From Morganella psychrotolerans (lineage in GTDB: Bacteria; Pseudomonadota; Gammaproteobacteria; Enterobacterales; Enterobacteriaceae), in contig NZ_LZEW01000001.1 in assembly GCF_001676155.1 (NCBI RefSeq), positions 1,178,001 through 1,242,000 on the forward strand: a stretch of DNA of 64,000 nt, in the 5' to 3' direction. The translations under genes and the position numbers were made by a program. The notes under the pieces were generated by a model, which saw only the letters and a list, made by a program, of their open reading frames with translations, searched no databases and was not told where the DNA came from. Position 1 is the first letter of the stretch, and every line of letters begins with the position of its first letter. Below are positions 45,315 to 55,132 of this stretch, in pieces.

Positions 45315-46847
45315 ATGCCATTATCACTGATCACGGAAAAAGATCGCCCGCTGGAAATTGCGGCTATCGACTTAGGCTCTAACAGCTTTCATATGGTCAT
45401 TGCCCGTATTGTTAACGGCGCATTACAGGTTCTCGGTCGCCTGAAGCAGCGGGTTTATCTGGCTGAAGGGTTGAATGAACACAATGAACTGAGTGAAGAA
45501 GCCATCGCGCGCGGGCTGGCCTGTCTGGCGCTGTTTGCAGAACGTCTTCAGGGCTTTCCGGCAGCACAGGTCACTATCGTCGGCACACACAGTCTGCGTG
45601 AAGCGGTCAATGCGTATGAATTTGTGGAGCGCGCCGCTGCTGTTATCCCCTACCCGATAGAAATAATCTCCGGACATGAAGAGGCGCGCCTGATTTTTAT
45701 GGGTGTGGAGCACACACAGCCGGAAAAAGGCCGCAAACTGGTGCTGGATATCGGCGGCGGCTCAACTGAGCTGGTGATCGGCGAGCGCTTTGAGCCCATC
45801 CTGATTGAAAGCCGCAGCATGGGTTGCGTCAGTTTCAGCCGCCAGTTTTTTCCGGATGGCAACATTACTGAAGCCAGCTTTACCCGCGCCAGACTTATGG
45901 CGGCGTCCAAACTGGAAAATATCGCTATCGCCTTCCGCGTTCAGGGCTGGGATGTGTGTCTCGGGGCATCCGGCACAATCAAAGCCGCCTGTGAAATTTT
46001 GCGGGAACTGGGCGAACGGGACGGAATAATTACCCCTGTCCGCCTGGCATTGCTGGTTAAATTAGTTCTGCGTTACAAAAATTTCGCCTCACTGGACTTA
46101 CCCGGTCTGTCAGAGGATCGCAAAAAGGTGTTTGTGCCCGGGCTTGCTATCCTGTGCGGTTTATTTGATGCCCTCGAAATTAAAGAACTGCGGCTGTCCG
46201 GCGGTGCGCTCCGCGAGGGTGTGCTATATGAAATGGAAGGTCGTTTCCGCCATCAGGATATCCGCCAGCGCACCGCACAAAGCCTGGTGGAGCACTATAA
46301 TGTGGATAAAGCGCAGGTGTTACGCGTTCTGACCACCATGAAAAATCTTTACCGCCAGTGGTCGGAGCAAAACCCGGATCTTGTCGATCCGCAGCAGGAA
46401 GCGATTCTTGTCTGGGCGGTCTGGCTCCATGAGGTCGGATTAAGTATCAATCTGTCGGGTTTACACCGCCATTCGGCCTACATTCTGCAAAATACCAATT
46501 TACCGGGATTCACTCAGGAGCAGCAACTGCTGCTCTCCACGCTGGTACGCTACCACCGGAAAGCTATCAAAAGTGACGATATCCCGAAATTTATACTGTT
46601 TAAACGTAAGCAGGTCATCCCCCTGATACAGATCCTGCGTCTGTCCGCTCTGCTCAATAATCAGCGCCAGTCAACCACCAAACGGGCAACATTGCGTCTG
46701 GTAACTAATGACGGACACTGGACACTCTTTTTTCCGCGTTATTACTTAACGGTAAACACGCTGATGCAACTTGATCTGGAAAAAGAGCAGGCATACTGGG
46801 ATGATGTGCCCGGCTGGCACCTCGATATAAAAGAAGAAGACGTATAA
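45315..46847 (+). CDS. ppx: Exopolyphosphatase Ppx
   Basis: Ppx removes terminal phosphate from long polyphosphate chains and may hydrolyse pppGpp. The 510-residue protein has the ASKHA-fold phosphate loops ([14 protein letters not shown] and [13 protein letters not shown]) and the C-terminal HD-like helical domain ([28 protein letters not shown]). It pairs with ppk in the same transcript to set polyphosphate level. Confidence 0.96.
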   Translation: MPLSLITEKDRPLEIAAIDLGSNSFHMVIARIVNGALQVLGRLKQRVYLAEGLNEHNELSEEAIARGLACLALFAERLQGFPAAQVTIVGTHSLREAVNAYEFVERAAAVIPYPIEIISGHEEARLIFMGVEHTQPEKGRKLVLDIGGGSTELVIGERFEPILIESRSMGCVSFSRQFFPDGNITEASFTRARLMAASKLENIAIAFRVQGWDVCLGASGTIKAACEILRELGERDGIITPVRLALLVKLVLRYKNFASLDLPGLSEDRKKVFVPGLAILCGLFDALEIKELRLSGGALREGVLYEMEGRFRHQDIRQRTAQSLVEHYNVDKAQVLRVLTTMKNLYRQWSEQNPDLVDPQQEAILVWAVWLHEVGLSINLSGLHRHSAYILQNTNLPGFTQEQQLLLSTLVRYHRKAIKSDDIPKFILFKRKQVIPLIQILRLSALLNNQRQSTTKRATLRLVTNDGHWTLFFPRYYLTVNTLMQLDLEKEQAYWDDVPGWHLDIKEEDV

Positions 46848-46890
46848 CAGAGAGAACGCCGCTCAGTCTTATTATTTAAAGTTTTATTTG

Positions 46891-46936
46891 TATACCCAAC
46901 GTCATTCAGGATGCAGTTTGAATGAATAAGGGTATA
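46891..46936 (+). repeat. Palindromic intergenic repeat, copy R10 (46 bp, minimal form)
   Basis: Only the two ends remain, TATACCCAACGTCATTCAGG plus TGCAGTTTGAATGAATAAGG and GTATA. It ends 10 bp before the mgtE start. Confidence 0.87.
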
Positions 46937-46946
46937 AAGGAAAATC

Positions 46947-48410
46947 ATGTCTGAACACAGTTTCACCATTGACAGCGCATCTCCGGTCAACCGGCATTCC
47001 CAGCGGCTGGCACATGTCCGCCAGCAAATCCTGCCTTTGTTTCTTAATGACAGTGAGTTTGTTGAGACCATACTGGGTACGGCTGATGAACATGCCAGGC
47101 TCAGTGATGAAGCGCTGCATGCAAAGATAAAAACAGTCAAAGATCTGCTGACCGGTCTTCACGCCGCTGACCTCGCGGATATGCTGGAAGCCTTGCCTTA
47201 TGATGAACGTCTGGCACTCTGGCACCTGATTGATAACCATCAGCGCGGTGAAGTGCTGGTTGAAGCCTCAGTCTCTGTCTGGGACAGTCTGATCAAAGAT
47301 ATGTCAGACAAAGAGTTGCTGCGCGCAGTTGCCTCCCTGCATGTGGATGAGCAGGCCTATATCGCGGAGCATCTGCCGCGCGATACCATGCGCCGCCTGC
47401 TGACCTATCTTGAGCCGAGCCTGCGTAACCGCATCCGCACTGTACTGCAATATCCGGGCGACAGTATCGGGCAGATGATGGACTTCGAATTCGTCACTGT
47501 GCGCAGCAATGTATCATTGAAAACAGTACAGCGCTTTCTGCGCTACCGCAGTAATATTCCGGAAGCAACGGATAAAATATTTGTTATCGACAGCAGCAAT
47601 ATTTTGCAGGGTGAGCTGCCGCTCACCACCATTTTGACGCAATCCCCGGACAAACTGGTGTCTGAGGTAATGAAAACTGAACCGGTGACCTTTCTCCCCG
47701 ATGAAAAAGGGGAAGATGCCGCCGGGGCGTTCGAACGTTATGACTTAATTTCTGCGGCAGTTGTTGATAACAACGGGCGCCTGCTCGGGCGGCTGACGGT
47801 TGAGGATATCGTTGATAACCTCAACGAAGAAAGCGAAGAAAATATCCGCCGTATGGGGGGATTAAGCCCGGAAGAGGATGTGTTCGCACCGGTCGGTCAG
47901 GCAGTCAGAAACCGCTGGGCATGGCTGGCTATCAATCTGTGTACCGCGTTTGTCGCCTCGCGCGTTATCGGCGTGTTTGAAGATACCATCTCTCAGTTGG
48001 TCGCACTGGCTGCTCTGATGCCGATTGTCGCAGGTATCGGCGGTAATACCGGCAACCAGACAATTACCATGATTGTCCGCGCACTGGCACTTCATCAGAT
48101 CCAGAAAGGCAGTTTTTCTTTCCTGCTGCTGCGTGAACTCGGGGTCGCCTTTATCAACGGCGTTGTCTGGGGCGGAATAATGGGCGTTGTGACCTATCTG
48201 CTCTACGGCGATATGGCAATGGGTGCGGTGATGACACTGGCGATGGTACTGAATCTGCTGATGGCAGCCATTATGGGCGTGCTTATCCCGCTGACCATGG
48301 TAAAACTCGGGCGGGACCCCGCGCTCGGTGCAAGTGTGATGATCACTGCCATTACGGATACCGGCGGCTTTTTCATCTTCTTAGGTCTTGCCACCCTGTT
48401 CCTGGTCTGA
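46947..48410 (+). CDS. mgtE: MgtE-type magnesium transporter
   Basis: MgtE is a Mg-gated inner-membrane Mg2+ channel. The 487-residue protein has the N-terminal superhelical domain (about 50-165, LHAADLADMLEALPYDER), two CBS domains (about 170-290, ending VVDNNGRLLGRLTVEDIVD) and a five-span pore domain with GIGGNTGNQTITMIVRALAL, the ion-pathway motif. AAAGGAAAA precedes the ATG, next to the end of repeat R10. E. coli has no mgtE; many other gamma-proteobacteria do. Confidence 0.94.
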   Translation: MSEHSFTIDSASPVNRHSQRLAHVRQQILPLFLNDSEFVETILGTADEHARLSDEALHAKIKTVKDLLTGLHAADLADMLEALPYDERLALWHLIDNHQRGEVLVEASVSVWDSLIKDMSDKELLRAVASLHVDEQAYIAEHLPRDTMRRLLTYLEPSLRNRIRTVLQYPGDSIGQMMDFEFVTVRSNVSLKTVQRFLRYRSNIPEATDKIFVIDSSNILQGELPLTTILTQSPDKLVSEVMKTEPVTFLPDEKGEDAAGAFERYDLISAAVVDNNGRLLGRLTVEDIVDNLNEESEENIRRMGGLSPEEDVFAPVGQAVRNRWAWLAINLCTAFVASRVIGVFEDTISQLVALAALMPIVAGIGGNTGNQTITMIVRALALHQIQKGSFSFLLLRELGVAFINGVVWGGIMGVVTYLLYGDMAMGAVMTLAMVLNLLMAAIMGVLIPLTMVKLGRDPALGASVMITAITDTGGFFIFLGLATLFLV

Positions 48411-48439
48411 CTATTCAGGCAGCAATGCCCGCAAAAAAT

Positions 48440-48490
48440 AATGGTCACGCAAAGAGAGGCTCTGCTTCTGCTTTACGTGACCATTTTTAT
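48440..48490 (+). terminator. mgtE terminator
   Basis: AATGGTCACG pairs with CGTGACCATT around a 27-base loop and is followed by TTTAT. Confidence 0.75.
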
Positions 48491-48496
48491 TACCCT

Positions 48497-48623
48497 TGTA
48501 CCCAACGTCATTCAGGATGCAGGAAGGCGGCAAGCTCCGACCGCCGGGGAGCATAGGTAAACTATGTGACCCGGCGGGCTTTTCGTAGCCAACGAACCTG
48601 CGGTTTGAATGAATAAGGGTATA
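48497..48623 (+). repeat. Palindromic intergenic repeat, copy R11 (full length)
   Basis: 127 bp in + orientation; the first base pair block is TGTACCC instead of TATACCC. Ends in GAATGAATAAGGGTATA. Confidence 0.9.
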
Positions 48624-49187
48624 TACCAGTGGATTATCATGCAGGCGCAGCCATACATAGTCAGAATGATCATAATCCCAGTTTTATTACCGGATATTCA
48701 CCCTGCTTCCCCGGTTTATTTGTTATTACTGACCCGGTTATATATCCCGTAATATTGATGAAAGGATAACAAAAGAATATAAATATTATTTATATTACCC
48801 ACACTATGTGTGTTTGTTAATATCATCAATAATCTCTTATCTTTATTTTATCCCTGTTCAATTTTGTATTTCATAATATCCTGACTTTCCAGGCTCATTA
48901 ACGTTATCATCCGTGACGCACGTCGTATTTGGATTTTAAACCTATTCAATCTCATATAAAAAGAATCTATGGCTTGTTTTTGCCGGTACTATTTACACTA
49001 CATGGTGTTTTTTGCTATAACAAAGCGTACACTTCAGTAACATGTTATCCATATGATTTCGTTTCCGGATCTCCCTGTAAGACCCGGAAAACAGTTATCG
49101 CCATTATCTCTTTTGGGACAATCCAATGAGAAAAAAATATGACACGACCCCGTCATTGAATCAGTAAATGAATTAAAGGACACAATT
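48624..49187. other. Long AT-rich intergenic region upstream of the MHS carrier gene
   Basis: 564 bp without a supported gene. A 66-codon open frame at 48929-49129 has no ribosome-binding site and no family features. Presumably a long leader or regulatory region for 49188; I recognise no operator. Confidence 0.45.
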
Positions 49188-50537
49188 ATGACAGCAACTG
49201 CATCACCATTAAGTCAGCCTCAGGCAAGACCGTTAAATAAAAACGATTATAAAACTCTGGGTTTATCATCTCTCGGCGGCACGCTTGAATTCTATGATTT
49301 TGTCATATTTGTGTTTTTCACCGGCACGCTAACCCACCTCTTTTTCCCGGGCGACAATGAAGTTATCGCTCAGATGAAAACGCTGGGTATTTTTGCCGCC
49401 GGTTACCTGGCGCGCCCGCTCGGCGGGATTATTATGGCGCACTTCGGGGATATAATCGGGCGTAAACGCATGTTTACCCTCAGTATCTTTCTGATGGCGG
49501 TGCCGACATTAATCATCGGCCTGCTGCCGACATATGAAAGCATCGGAGTGGCTGCACCTGTTTTACTGCTGCTGATGCGGATTTTACAAGGTGCGGCAAT
49601 CGGCGGGGAAATGCCCGGTGCCTGGGTCTTTATCGCGGAGCATACTCCGCAGCAGCGCTACGGGCTGGGCGTCGGAACATTAACCTCCGGCATTACCGGC
49701 GGGATCCTGCTCGGCTCACTGGTGGCAATTGCGGTTCAGGCAACTTACAGCGCGGAAGAAGTATCTGCCTGGGCATGGCGAATTCCGTTTGTATTAGGCG
49801 GGGTGTTTGGTCTGATCTCCGTGTATCTGCGCCGTTTTTTACAAGAAACACCTATCTTTAAAGAAATGGCCGCCAGCCGGACATTATCCGCAGAAATGCC
49901 GGTCAAAACGGTTCTGAAAAACCACAAAATGGCGTGTTTTGTTACCGCAGCACTGACCTGGTCATTATCCACCGCGATTGTTGTCATTATCCTGATGACA
50001 CCGTCTGTGGTAGTTGAAAAGATGTATGGTATTGATCGCACACTGTCATTGCAGGCTAACTGTGTGGCGACACTGACCTTAACCCTCGGCTGTATTTTCT
50101 GGGGCTGGCTGGACGATAAAACCGGCAGCCGTGTGACCTTGGCACTGTCCTGGGGCGGATTAGCCATCAGCGCATTCCACTTTTACAGTGCGCTGTCACC
50201 GGATATCACGGCGGCGTCCCTGGTTATCAACTATGCGATCATGGGCTTTTTTGTCGGTGCGATTGCCACCACACCGATTATCAGCACCCGTGCATTTCCG
50301 CCGGCGATACGTTTTTCCGGGTTATCTTTCGCCTACAACATGGCGTACGCGGTATTCGGTGGATTAACCCCGATGCTGACCGCAGCATGGTTACAGAAAA
50401 GTACAATGGCTCCGGCGTATTATGTAGCAGGGGTATCAATACTCGCCATTATTGTCGGCTTTATACCACTGGCACATTTTGGCTGGACTGCCCGTAAAGA
50501 ACGCAATCTGAATACGGTTGCAGCACAGCAACCATAA
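49188..50537 (+). CDS. MFS transporter, metabolite:proton symporter (MHS) family
   Basis: The 449-residue protein has about 12 membrane spans and the MHS-family marks SSLGGTLEFYDFVIFVFF at the first span and the loop DIIGRKRMF. ARPLGGIIMAHFGD and RILQGAAIGGEMPGAWVF are typical of ProP, KgtP and ShiA relatives. The substrate (an organic acid, osmolyte or aromatic acid) cannot be told. AAAGGA precedes the ATG. It is monocistronic with a strong terminator. Confidence 0.85.
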   Translation: MTATASPLSQPQARPLNKNDYKTLGLSSLGGTLEFYDFVIFVFFTGTLTHLFFPGDNEVIAQMKTLGIFAAGYLARPLGGIIMAHFGDIIGRKRMFTLSIFLMAVPTLIIGLLPTYESIGVAAPVLLLLMRILQGAAIGGEMPGAWVFIAEHTPQQRYGLGVGTLTSGITGGILLGSLVAIAVQATYSAEEVSAWAWRIPFVLGGVFGLISVYLRRFLQETPIFKEMAASRTLSAEMPVKTVLKNHKMACFVTAALTWSLSTAIVVIILMTPSVVVEKMYGIDRTLSLQANCVATLTLTLGCIFWGWLDDKTGSRVTLALSWGGLAISAFHFYSALSPDITAASLVINYAIMGFFVGAIATTPIISTRAFPPAIRFSGLSFAYNMAYAVFGGLTPMLTAAWLQKSTMAPAYYVAGVSILAIIVGFIPLAHFGWTARKERNLNTVAAQQP

Positions 50538-50551
50538 GATCCGCAGAACAT

Positions 50552-50586
50552 AAAAAGGGCCGGCAATAATTGCCGGCCCTTTTTTA
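50552..50586. terminator. Terminator after the MHS carrier gene
   Basis: AAAAAGGGCCGGCAA pairs with TTGCCGGCCCTTTTT, symmetrical and usable in both directions for the convergent DoxX gene. Confidence 0.9.
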
Positions 50587-50608
50587 CAGATATATTTTAT
50601 AAATAACG

Positions 50609-51031
50609 TTACCGCCAGCAGGCGTTTTTCATAACGGAATATTTTCCTGCGCCCATTAATGCAAGCGCCAGCGCACTGATAAAGAAATACACCAGACTTT
50701 CGATAGCCCACGCCCCTGTCGCATCAAGCACAAATGTTTTATTTATCCCGATCATCAGCCAGGCCACAACCATGGTAAACGCCACCAGCAAGGCTGACGG
50801 ACGCGTTAAAATACCAAGAATAATAAATACCGGTGCGACAATCTCACCCAGAAATGTGCCGTATGCAATAAACTCAGGTAAACCGAAAGAGGCCAGCAGC
50901 CCTTTAATACCGGCAGCACCGGTCAGCAATTTACCGATACCGTGAAATAACATTAACCCGCCTACGGAGAGCCGCAATAATAATTTTCCGGCATCCTCGT
51001 GTGATAGCAACCTGTTTATTAACCCTGTCAT
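50609..51031 (-). CDS. DoxX-family membrane protein
   Basis: The 140-residue protein (ATG 51031, AGGGG upstream) has four membrane spans and the DoxX features LLRLSVGGLMLFHGIGKL and FGEIVAP-like FLGEIVAPVFIILG. DoxX/YqjF-type proteins are linked to redox or thiol stress, without a firm biochemical role. An upstream start would add 11 residues without better support. Monocistronic. Confidence 0.82.
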   Translation of the reverse strand: MTGLINRLLSHEDAGKLLLRLSVGGLMLFHGIGKLLTGAAGIKGLLASFGLPEFIAYGTFLGEIVAPVFIILGILTRPSALLVAFTMVVAWLMIGINKTFVLDATGAWAIESLVYFFISALALALMGAGKYSVMKNACWR

Positions 51032-51290
51032 GGTATACCCCTGTTGAATGAGAATAGTACTCACCCGTATTATAACGTAGCACAGAGTGTTTAGCGTAAC
51101 AGAGAATCTGACCAGGCAGACAAGTGATCATTTTCCGGGATGATTTATCCGGCTGATTTGTTAAAAATCAACATTACCGAAACAATTAAGTTATGTCTTA
51201 TATTACAGTTGGATAACGGAACATTACCTTATTCGTTTTTTAAAATATCCCTGTTTTATCTTTCCATTAACATAAAAACCTTCATTTCAA

Positions 51291-52052
51291 TCAATTTATC
51301 TGAACTTCATCATCAAAAATACTCGCCTTATTCCCTTCCGGCAGAAATATCGTCTCTATACACATATCATCCGGTGATTTATTAAACAGATCCCCGTAAT
51401 GAATATACCCGCCACGTATATTACTGTAGTCATCACGCTGCCGTGCAATACAAGGATATAATCCGTACCAGTTATCTTTTTCCATATAATTACACCAGTG
51501 CGCATCTATACCCTTTGATTCATTGGGTACGCTTGTTTCATTCATCAGAGCAATTGATTCATTGAATATTCTCAGAACTGTTTCTGCATAATGCTGGTTT
51601 ACTATATAAGCATGAGCACAAAAAGATAACATGAGTTTCAACAGATAATTATCAGGCTCCTGTGTATAGGCAAGATAATAATTCCCGCCTAATAATGCCA
51701 CATCCCATGACCTTTCATTCAGGCAGGCTAAAAATTTATTCGCCTGACGGATATGCGTTAAATCCATATAAAAATCGGCATCATCTTCAAGAACTAATAC
51801 TGTTCCCAGATTTTGTTTGATAACCATATCCATCACGGCCGCATGTGAACGGGCACAGCCGATAAACCCCGGGTTATCTTCAATCGCATCAAACCGGATT
51901 ATTTTAGCATCCGGTATTTCTGCTTTTTTTAATACGCTTAAAATATGTTCATTGCGGTCATCCCGCGATTTAAGATTAATATAAATAACCTTATCAAAAT
52001 ACTGATGGTCTAATGAAAAGTTCTCATCAGACATAAACATAGAAAGATCCAT
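51291..52052 (-). CDS. Family 25 glycosyltransferase (LPS/LOS-type)
   Basis: The 253-residue protein shows the GT25 pattern: VIYINLKSRDDRNEHI at the start of the fold, CARSHAAVMD and LVLEDDADF with the acidic metal or acceptor motif. Known members add galactose or glucose to lipo-oligosaccharide. No signal peptide or membrane span is visible, so it is cytosolic. It is solitary and more AT-rich than its neighbours, suggesting transfer. Gaps on both sides (51032-51290 and 52053-52289) are AT-rich and show no other feature. Confidence 0.8.
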   Translation of the reverse strand: MDLSMFMSDENFSLDHQYFDKVIYINLKSRDDRNEHILSVLKKAEIPDAKIIRFDAIEDNPGFIGCARSHAAVMDMVIKQNLGTVLVLEDDADFYMDLTHIRQANKFLACLNERSWDVALLGGNYYLAYTQEPDNYLLKLMLSFCAHAYIVNQHYAETVLRIFNESIALMNETSVPNESKGIDAHWCNYMEKDNWYGLYPCIARQRDDYSNIRGGYIHYGDLFNKSPDDMCIETIFLPEGNKASIFDDEVQIN

Positions 52053-52289
52053 ATTATTAACACCCTGCGTCCATTACTTATTCATTAAGCTTATATAAAC
52101 AAGTACCACAGTCAATGCGTATTACTCCTGATTAAATATATTATATATTCCACGTCACGCATCACATAATGAGTATTATAACGCGTTTTTTGAGTTACTT
52201 AACAACAGACGCTGCCCACAGGGAATATACTGGTGTCTGTATGCCATACACGCAGCACCCTTTTTTTCGTTTGTCGTTGAGGATAGTCC

Positions 52290-53041
<752 letters not shown>

Positions 53042-53062
53042 CCTCTTATATCCAATGTTACT

Positions 53063-53088
53063 CAGGGGCAGATATAAATCAGCCCCTG
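53063..53088. terminator. Hairpin after phoC
   Basis: CAGGGGC pairs with GCCCCTG, followed by TTTCC. It lies between the convergent phoC and lipoprotein genes. The bases just before it (TATATCCAATGTTACTCAGG) faintly resemble the left end of the palindromic repeat. Confidence 0.65.
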
Positions 53089-53098
53089 TTTCCTGCTG

Positions 53099-53457
53099 TT
53101 ATTCCCACAGGTATTTATCCTGCCTGTCCCAGCCTTTTGTCTTCATACAGGTATAAAAATAGCGGTTCCGGCTGCCTTCATTGACATCCATTACATAGCT
53201 TTCTGTCACCGGTGTTTGTTCTTTATAGGTTTTGTTTTTCCCGCAGTCATCATCTTTTTTGCATTGTTTCTCAACATCCGCCATGACACTGCGCTGCGCA
53301 ACTTCATTTTTTTTCAGGATATTGTTTATGCGCATCCCGTAAACAATAGGTTTCCGCTTCTGCCTGCGTATATAAATCAACGCCCGGAACAGGGACCCAG
53401 ACAGATGAACATCCCGAAATAAGTAAAATAAATAAAAAAAACAGGTGAGAATCTCAT
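53099..53457 (-). CDS. Small Cys-containing lipoprotein of unknown function; two frameshifts in A/T runs as written
   Basis: Removing one T from the T8 run of the signal-peptide region (A8 at 53434-53441 on +) and one A from the A8 run (T8 at 53307-53314 on +) joins three pieces into a 118-residue lipoprotein. It starts MRFSPVFLFILLISGC, with the lipobox cysteine at 16. The mature part contains five further cysteines and a charged DVEKQCKKDDDCGKNK segment. No family recognised. The ribosome-binding site is poor. It converges on phoC. Confidence 0.6.
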
Positions 53458-53884
53458 AATTATAGTATGTATTATCAGTCGTTTAAGGAAATACGTATTC
53501 TACACGGCATCATATTAGGAGTAAATCCGGAAGATAATCTAATCCTAAGCTATATACCCAACGTCATTCAAGTTTCAGGAAGGCGGCAAGGGAGAATAGA
53601 CGGGGAGCATAGATAAACTATGTGACCCGGCTATTTGAGCGCAGCCAACGAACCTGCAGTTTGAATGAATAAGGATATAACAACGGTATTAATATTCCAC
53701 GCAGATCCGCCCGCTGTAGCCATCTGCTACAGAGACATTTACTCAGAACAACCTTTTTTTCACATTTCTTCCATTTTTAATGTCAGATTTACCGGTACAC
53801 TATCCCCATCATAATTCAGGCTGTTTTGTGCCTTTACGCGTATTGTCGAACTGAGCGCCGGACTAAGTACCGGACAAAAATGGA
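53458..53884. other. Intergenic region upstream of mdtA
   Basis: 427 bp holding repeat copy R12 (53553-53679) and the mdtABC promoter region (53680-53884). A stretch TTTCTTCCATTTTTAAT (53764-53780) weakly resembles the BaeR box as I remember it; this is too poor a match to call an operator. Nothing else seen. Confidence 0.4.
53553..53679 (+). repeat. Palindromic intergenic repeat, copy R12 (full length)
   Basis: 127 bp in + orientation, TATACCCAACGTCATTCAAG to GAATGAATAAGGATATA; one base of the GGGTATA end is changed. Confidence 0.9.
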
Positions 53885-55132
53885 ATGACGAGTAACTCAA
53901 TAATGAATAATGTACAAAAAAGAAAGAAACGCGTTGGCATCATGATTGCGGTCATTCTCCTCGGAACCGCCGCTTACAGCACCTACCGCTATTTTCAGCC
54001 ACAACCGCCCGCCGCACCAGCGTCGGAGGGAAAGCGGGGAGCTGCATCCGGTAACAGTAACCGCCCGGGACGTCCGCCGTTAGCCCCGGTCCAGGTGGCA
54101 AAAGCCACATCAGAAACCATTCCGCGTACACTTTCCGCACTGGGGACTGTGCAGGCCGCCAATTCAGTGACCATCACCAGTCGTGTGGAAGGTCAGCTGA
54201 TGAAAATTCATTTTGAGGAAGGTCAGAAAGTGAATGCGGGCGATTTACTCTTTACCATTGACCCGCGCCCGTTTGAGATCCAACTGGCACAAGCTCAGGC
54301 ACAGCTCGCAAAAGATAAAGCCACTCTCGCCAATGCCCGCCGTGACCTGAGCCGCTATCAGAAACTGGCAGCCACTCATGTGATTTCACAGCAGGAACTG
54401 GATACCCAGCAGGCGCTGGTTAAATCAGAGGAAGCTGGTATTCAGGTTGATCAGGCGGCTGTTGATAATGCAAAACTGCAACTGACTTACAGCCGGATAA
54501 CCGCCCCCGTCAGCGGAAAAGCGGGTCTTCGCCAGGTTGATACCGGAAACTTTATCACCGCCGGTACAGCGATGCCGCTGGTGGTGATAAACCAGACCAC
54601 GCCCGCCGATGTCCTGTTTACCGTACCGGAAAATGATATCGCCCTGATCCGCATGGCTCAGCGCACCATACCGCAACTGGCCGTTGTCGCCCGCAATAAA
54701 GATAACAGCATCAAACTGGCGCAGGGCACATTACTGACACTGGATAACCAGATAGATCCTGCCACCGGCACAATTAAAGCCAAAGCGCGCTTTGCTAACG
54801 AAGACGATCTGCTTTTCCCGAATCAGTTTGTTAATGTGTTATTGCAGGTCGGGCAATTGCAGGATGCGGTAGTTATCCCGGATGCCGCGTTGCAGATGGG
54901 TACAGAAGGTCATTATGTCTGGCTGCTCGGCGCAGACAATACCGTCCGCAAACAGATTGTGGAGGTCGCATTACAGACCCCGGAGCGCGTGGTCATCAGT
55001 AGTGGTGTGGCAGTCGGGGATACACTGGTCACTGACGGCACTGATCGTCTGACAGACGGCGCACAGGTTGACGTTATATCGCCGGAAAAAACAGCAAAAC
55101 CGAAAAAAACCGCTGCCGGAGATAACACCTGA
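53885..55132 (+). CDS. mdtA: Multidrug efflux periplasmic adaptor MdtA
   Basis: MdtA links the MdtBC pump to TolC. The 415-residue membrane-fusion protein has one N-terminal anchor (about 17-34), a barrel-sandwich lipoyl domain split around a coiled-coil hairpin ([20 protein letters not shown]), and the adjoining beta-barrel with [20 protein letters not shown]. It matches E. coli MdtA throughout. The start is uncertain: ATG 53885 has no clear ribosome-binding site and an in-frame ATG six codons later is possible. Its stop overlaps the mdtB start (ATGA type). Confidence 0.93.
   Translation: MTSNSIMNNVQKRKKRVGIMIAVILLGTAAYSTYRYFQPQPPAAPASEGKRGAASGNSNRPGRPPLAPVQVAKATSETIPRTLSALGTVQAANSVTITSRVEGQLMKIHFEEGQKVNAGDLLFTIDPRPFEIQLAQAQAQLAKDKATLANARRDLSRYQKLAATHVISQQELDTQQALVKSEEAGIQVDQAAVDNAKLQLTYSRITAPVSGKAGLRQVDTGNFITAGTAMPLVVINQTTPADVLFTVPENDIALIRMAQRTIPQLAVVARNKDNSIKLAQGTLLTLDNQIDPATGTIKAKARFANEDDLLFPNQFVNVLLQVGQLQDAVVIPDAALQMGTEGHYVWLLGADNTVRKQIVEVALQTPERVVISSGVAVGDTLVTDGTDRLTDGAQVDVISPEKTAKPKKTAAGDNT

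Noticed and set aside
48929-49129. 66-codon open frame before the MHS carrier gene
   Set aside because: No ribosome-binding site, no recognisable motif and unfavourable composition; treated as intergenic.
53764-53780. BaeR box upstream of mdtA
   Set aside because: Only about two thirds of the bases agree with the motif as I remember it; too weak to list as an operator.
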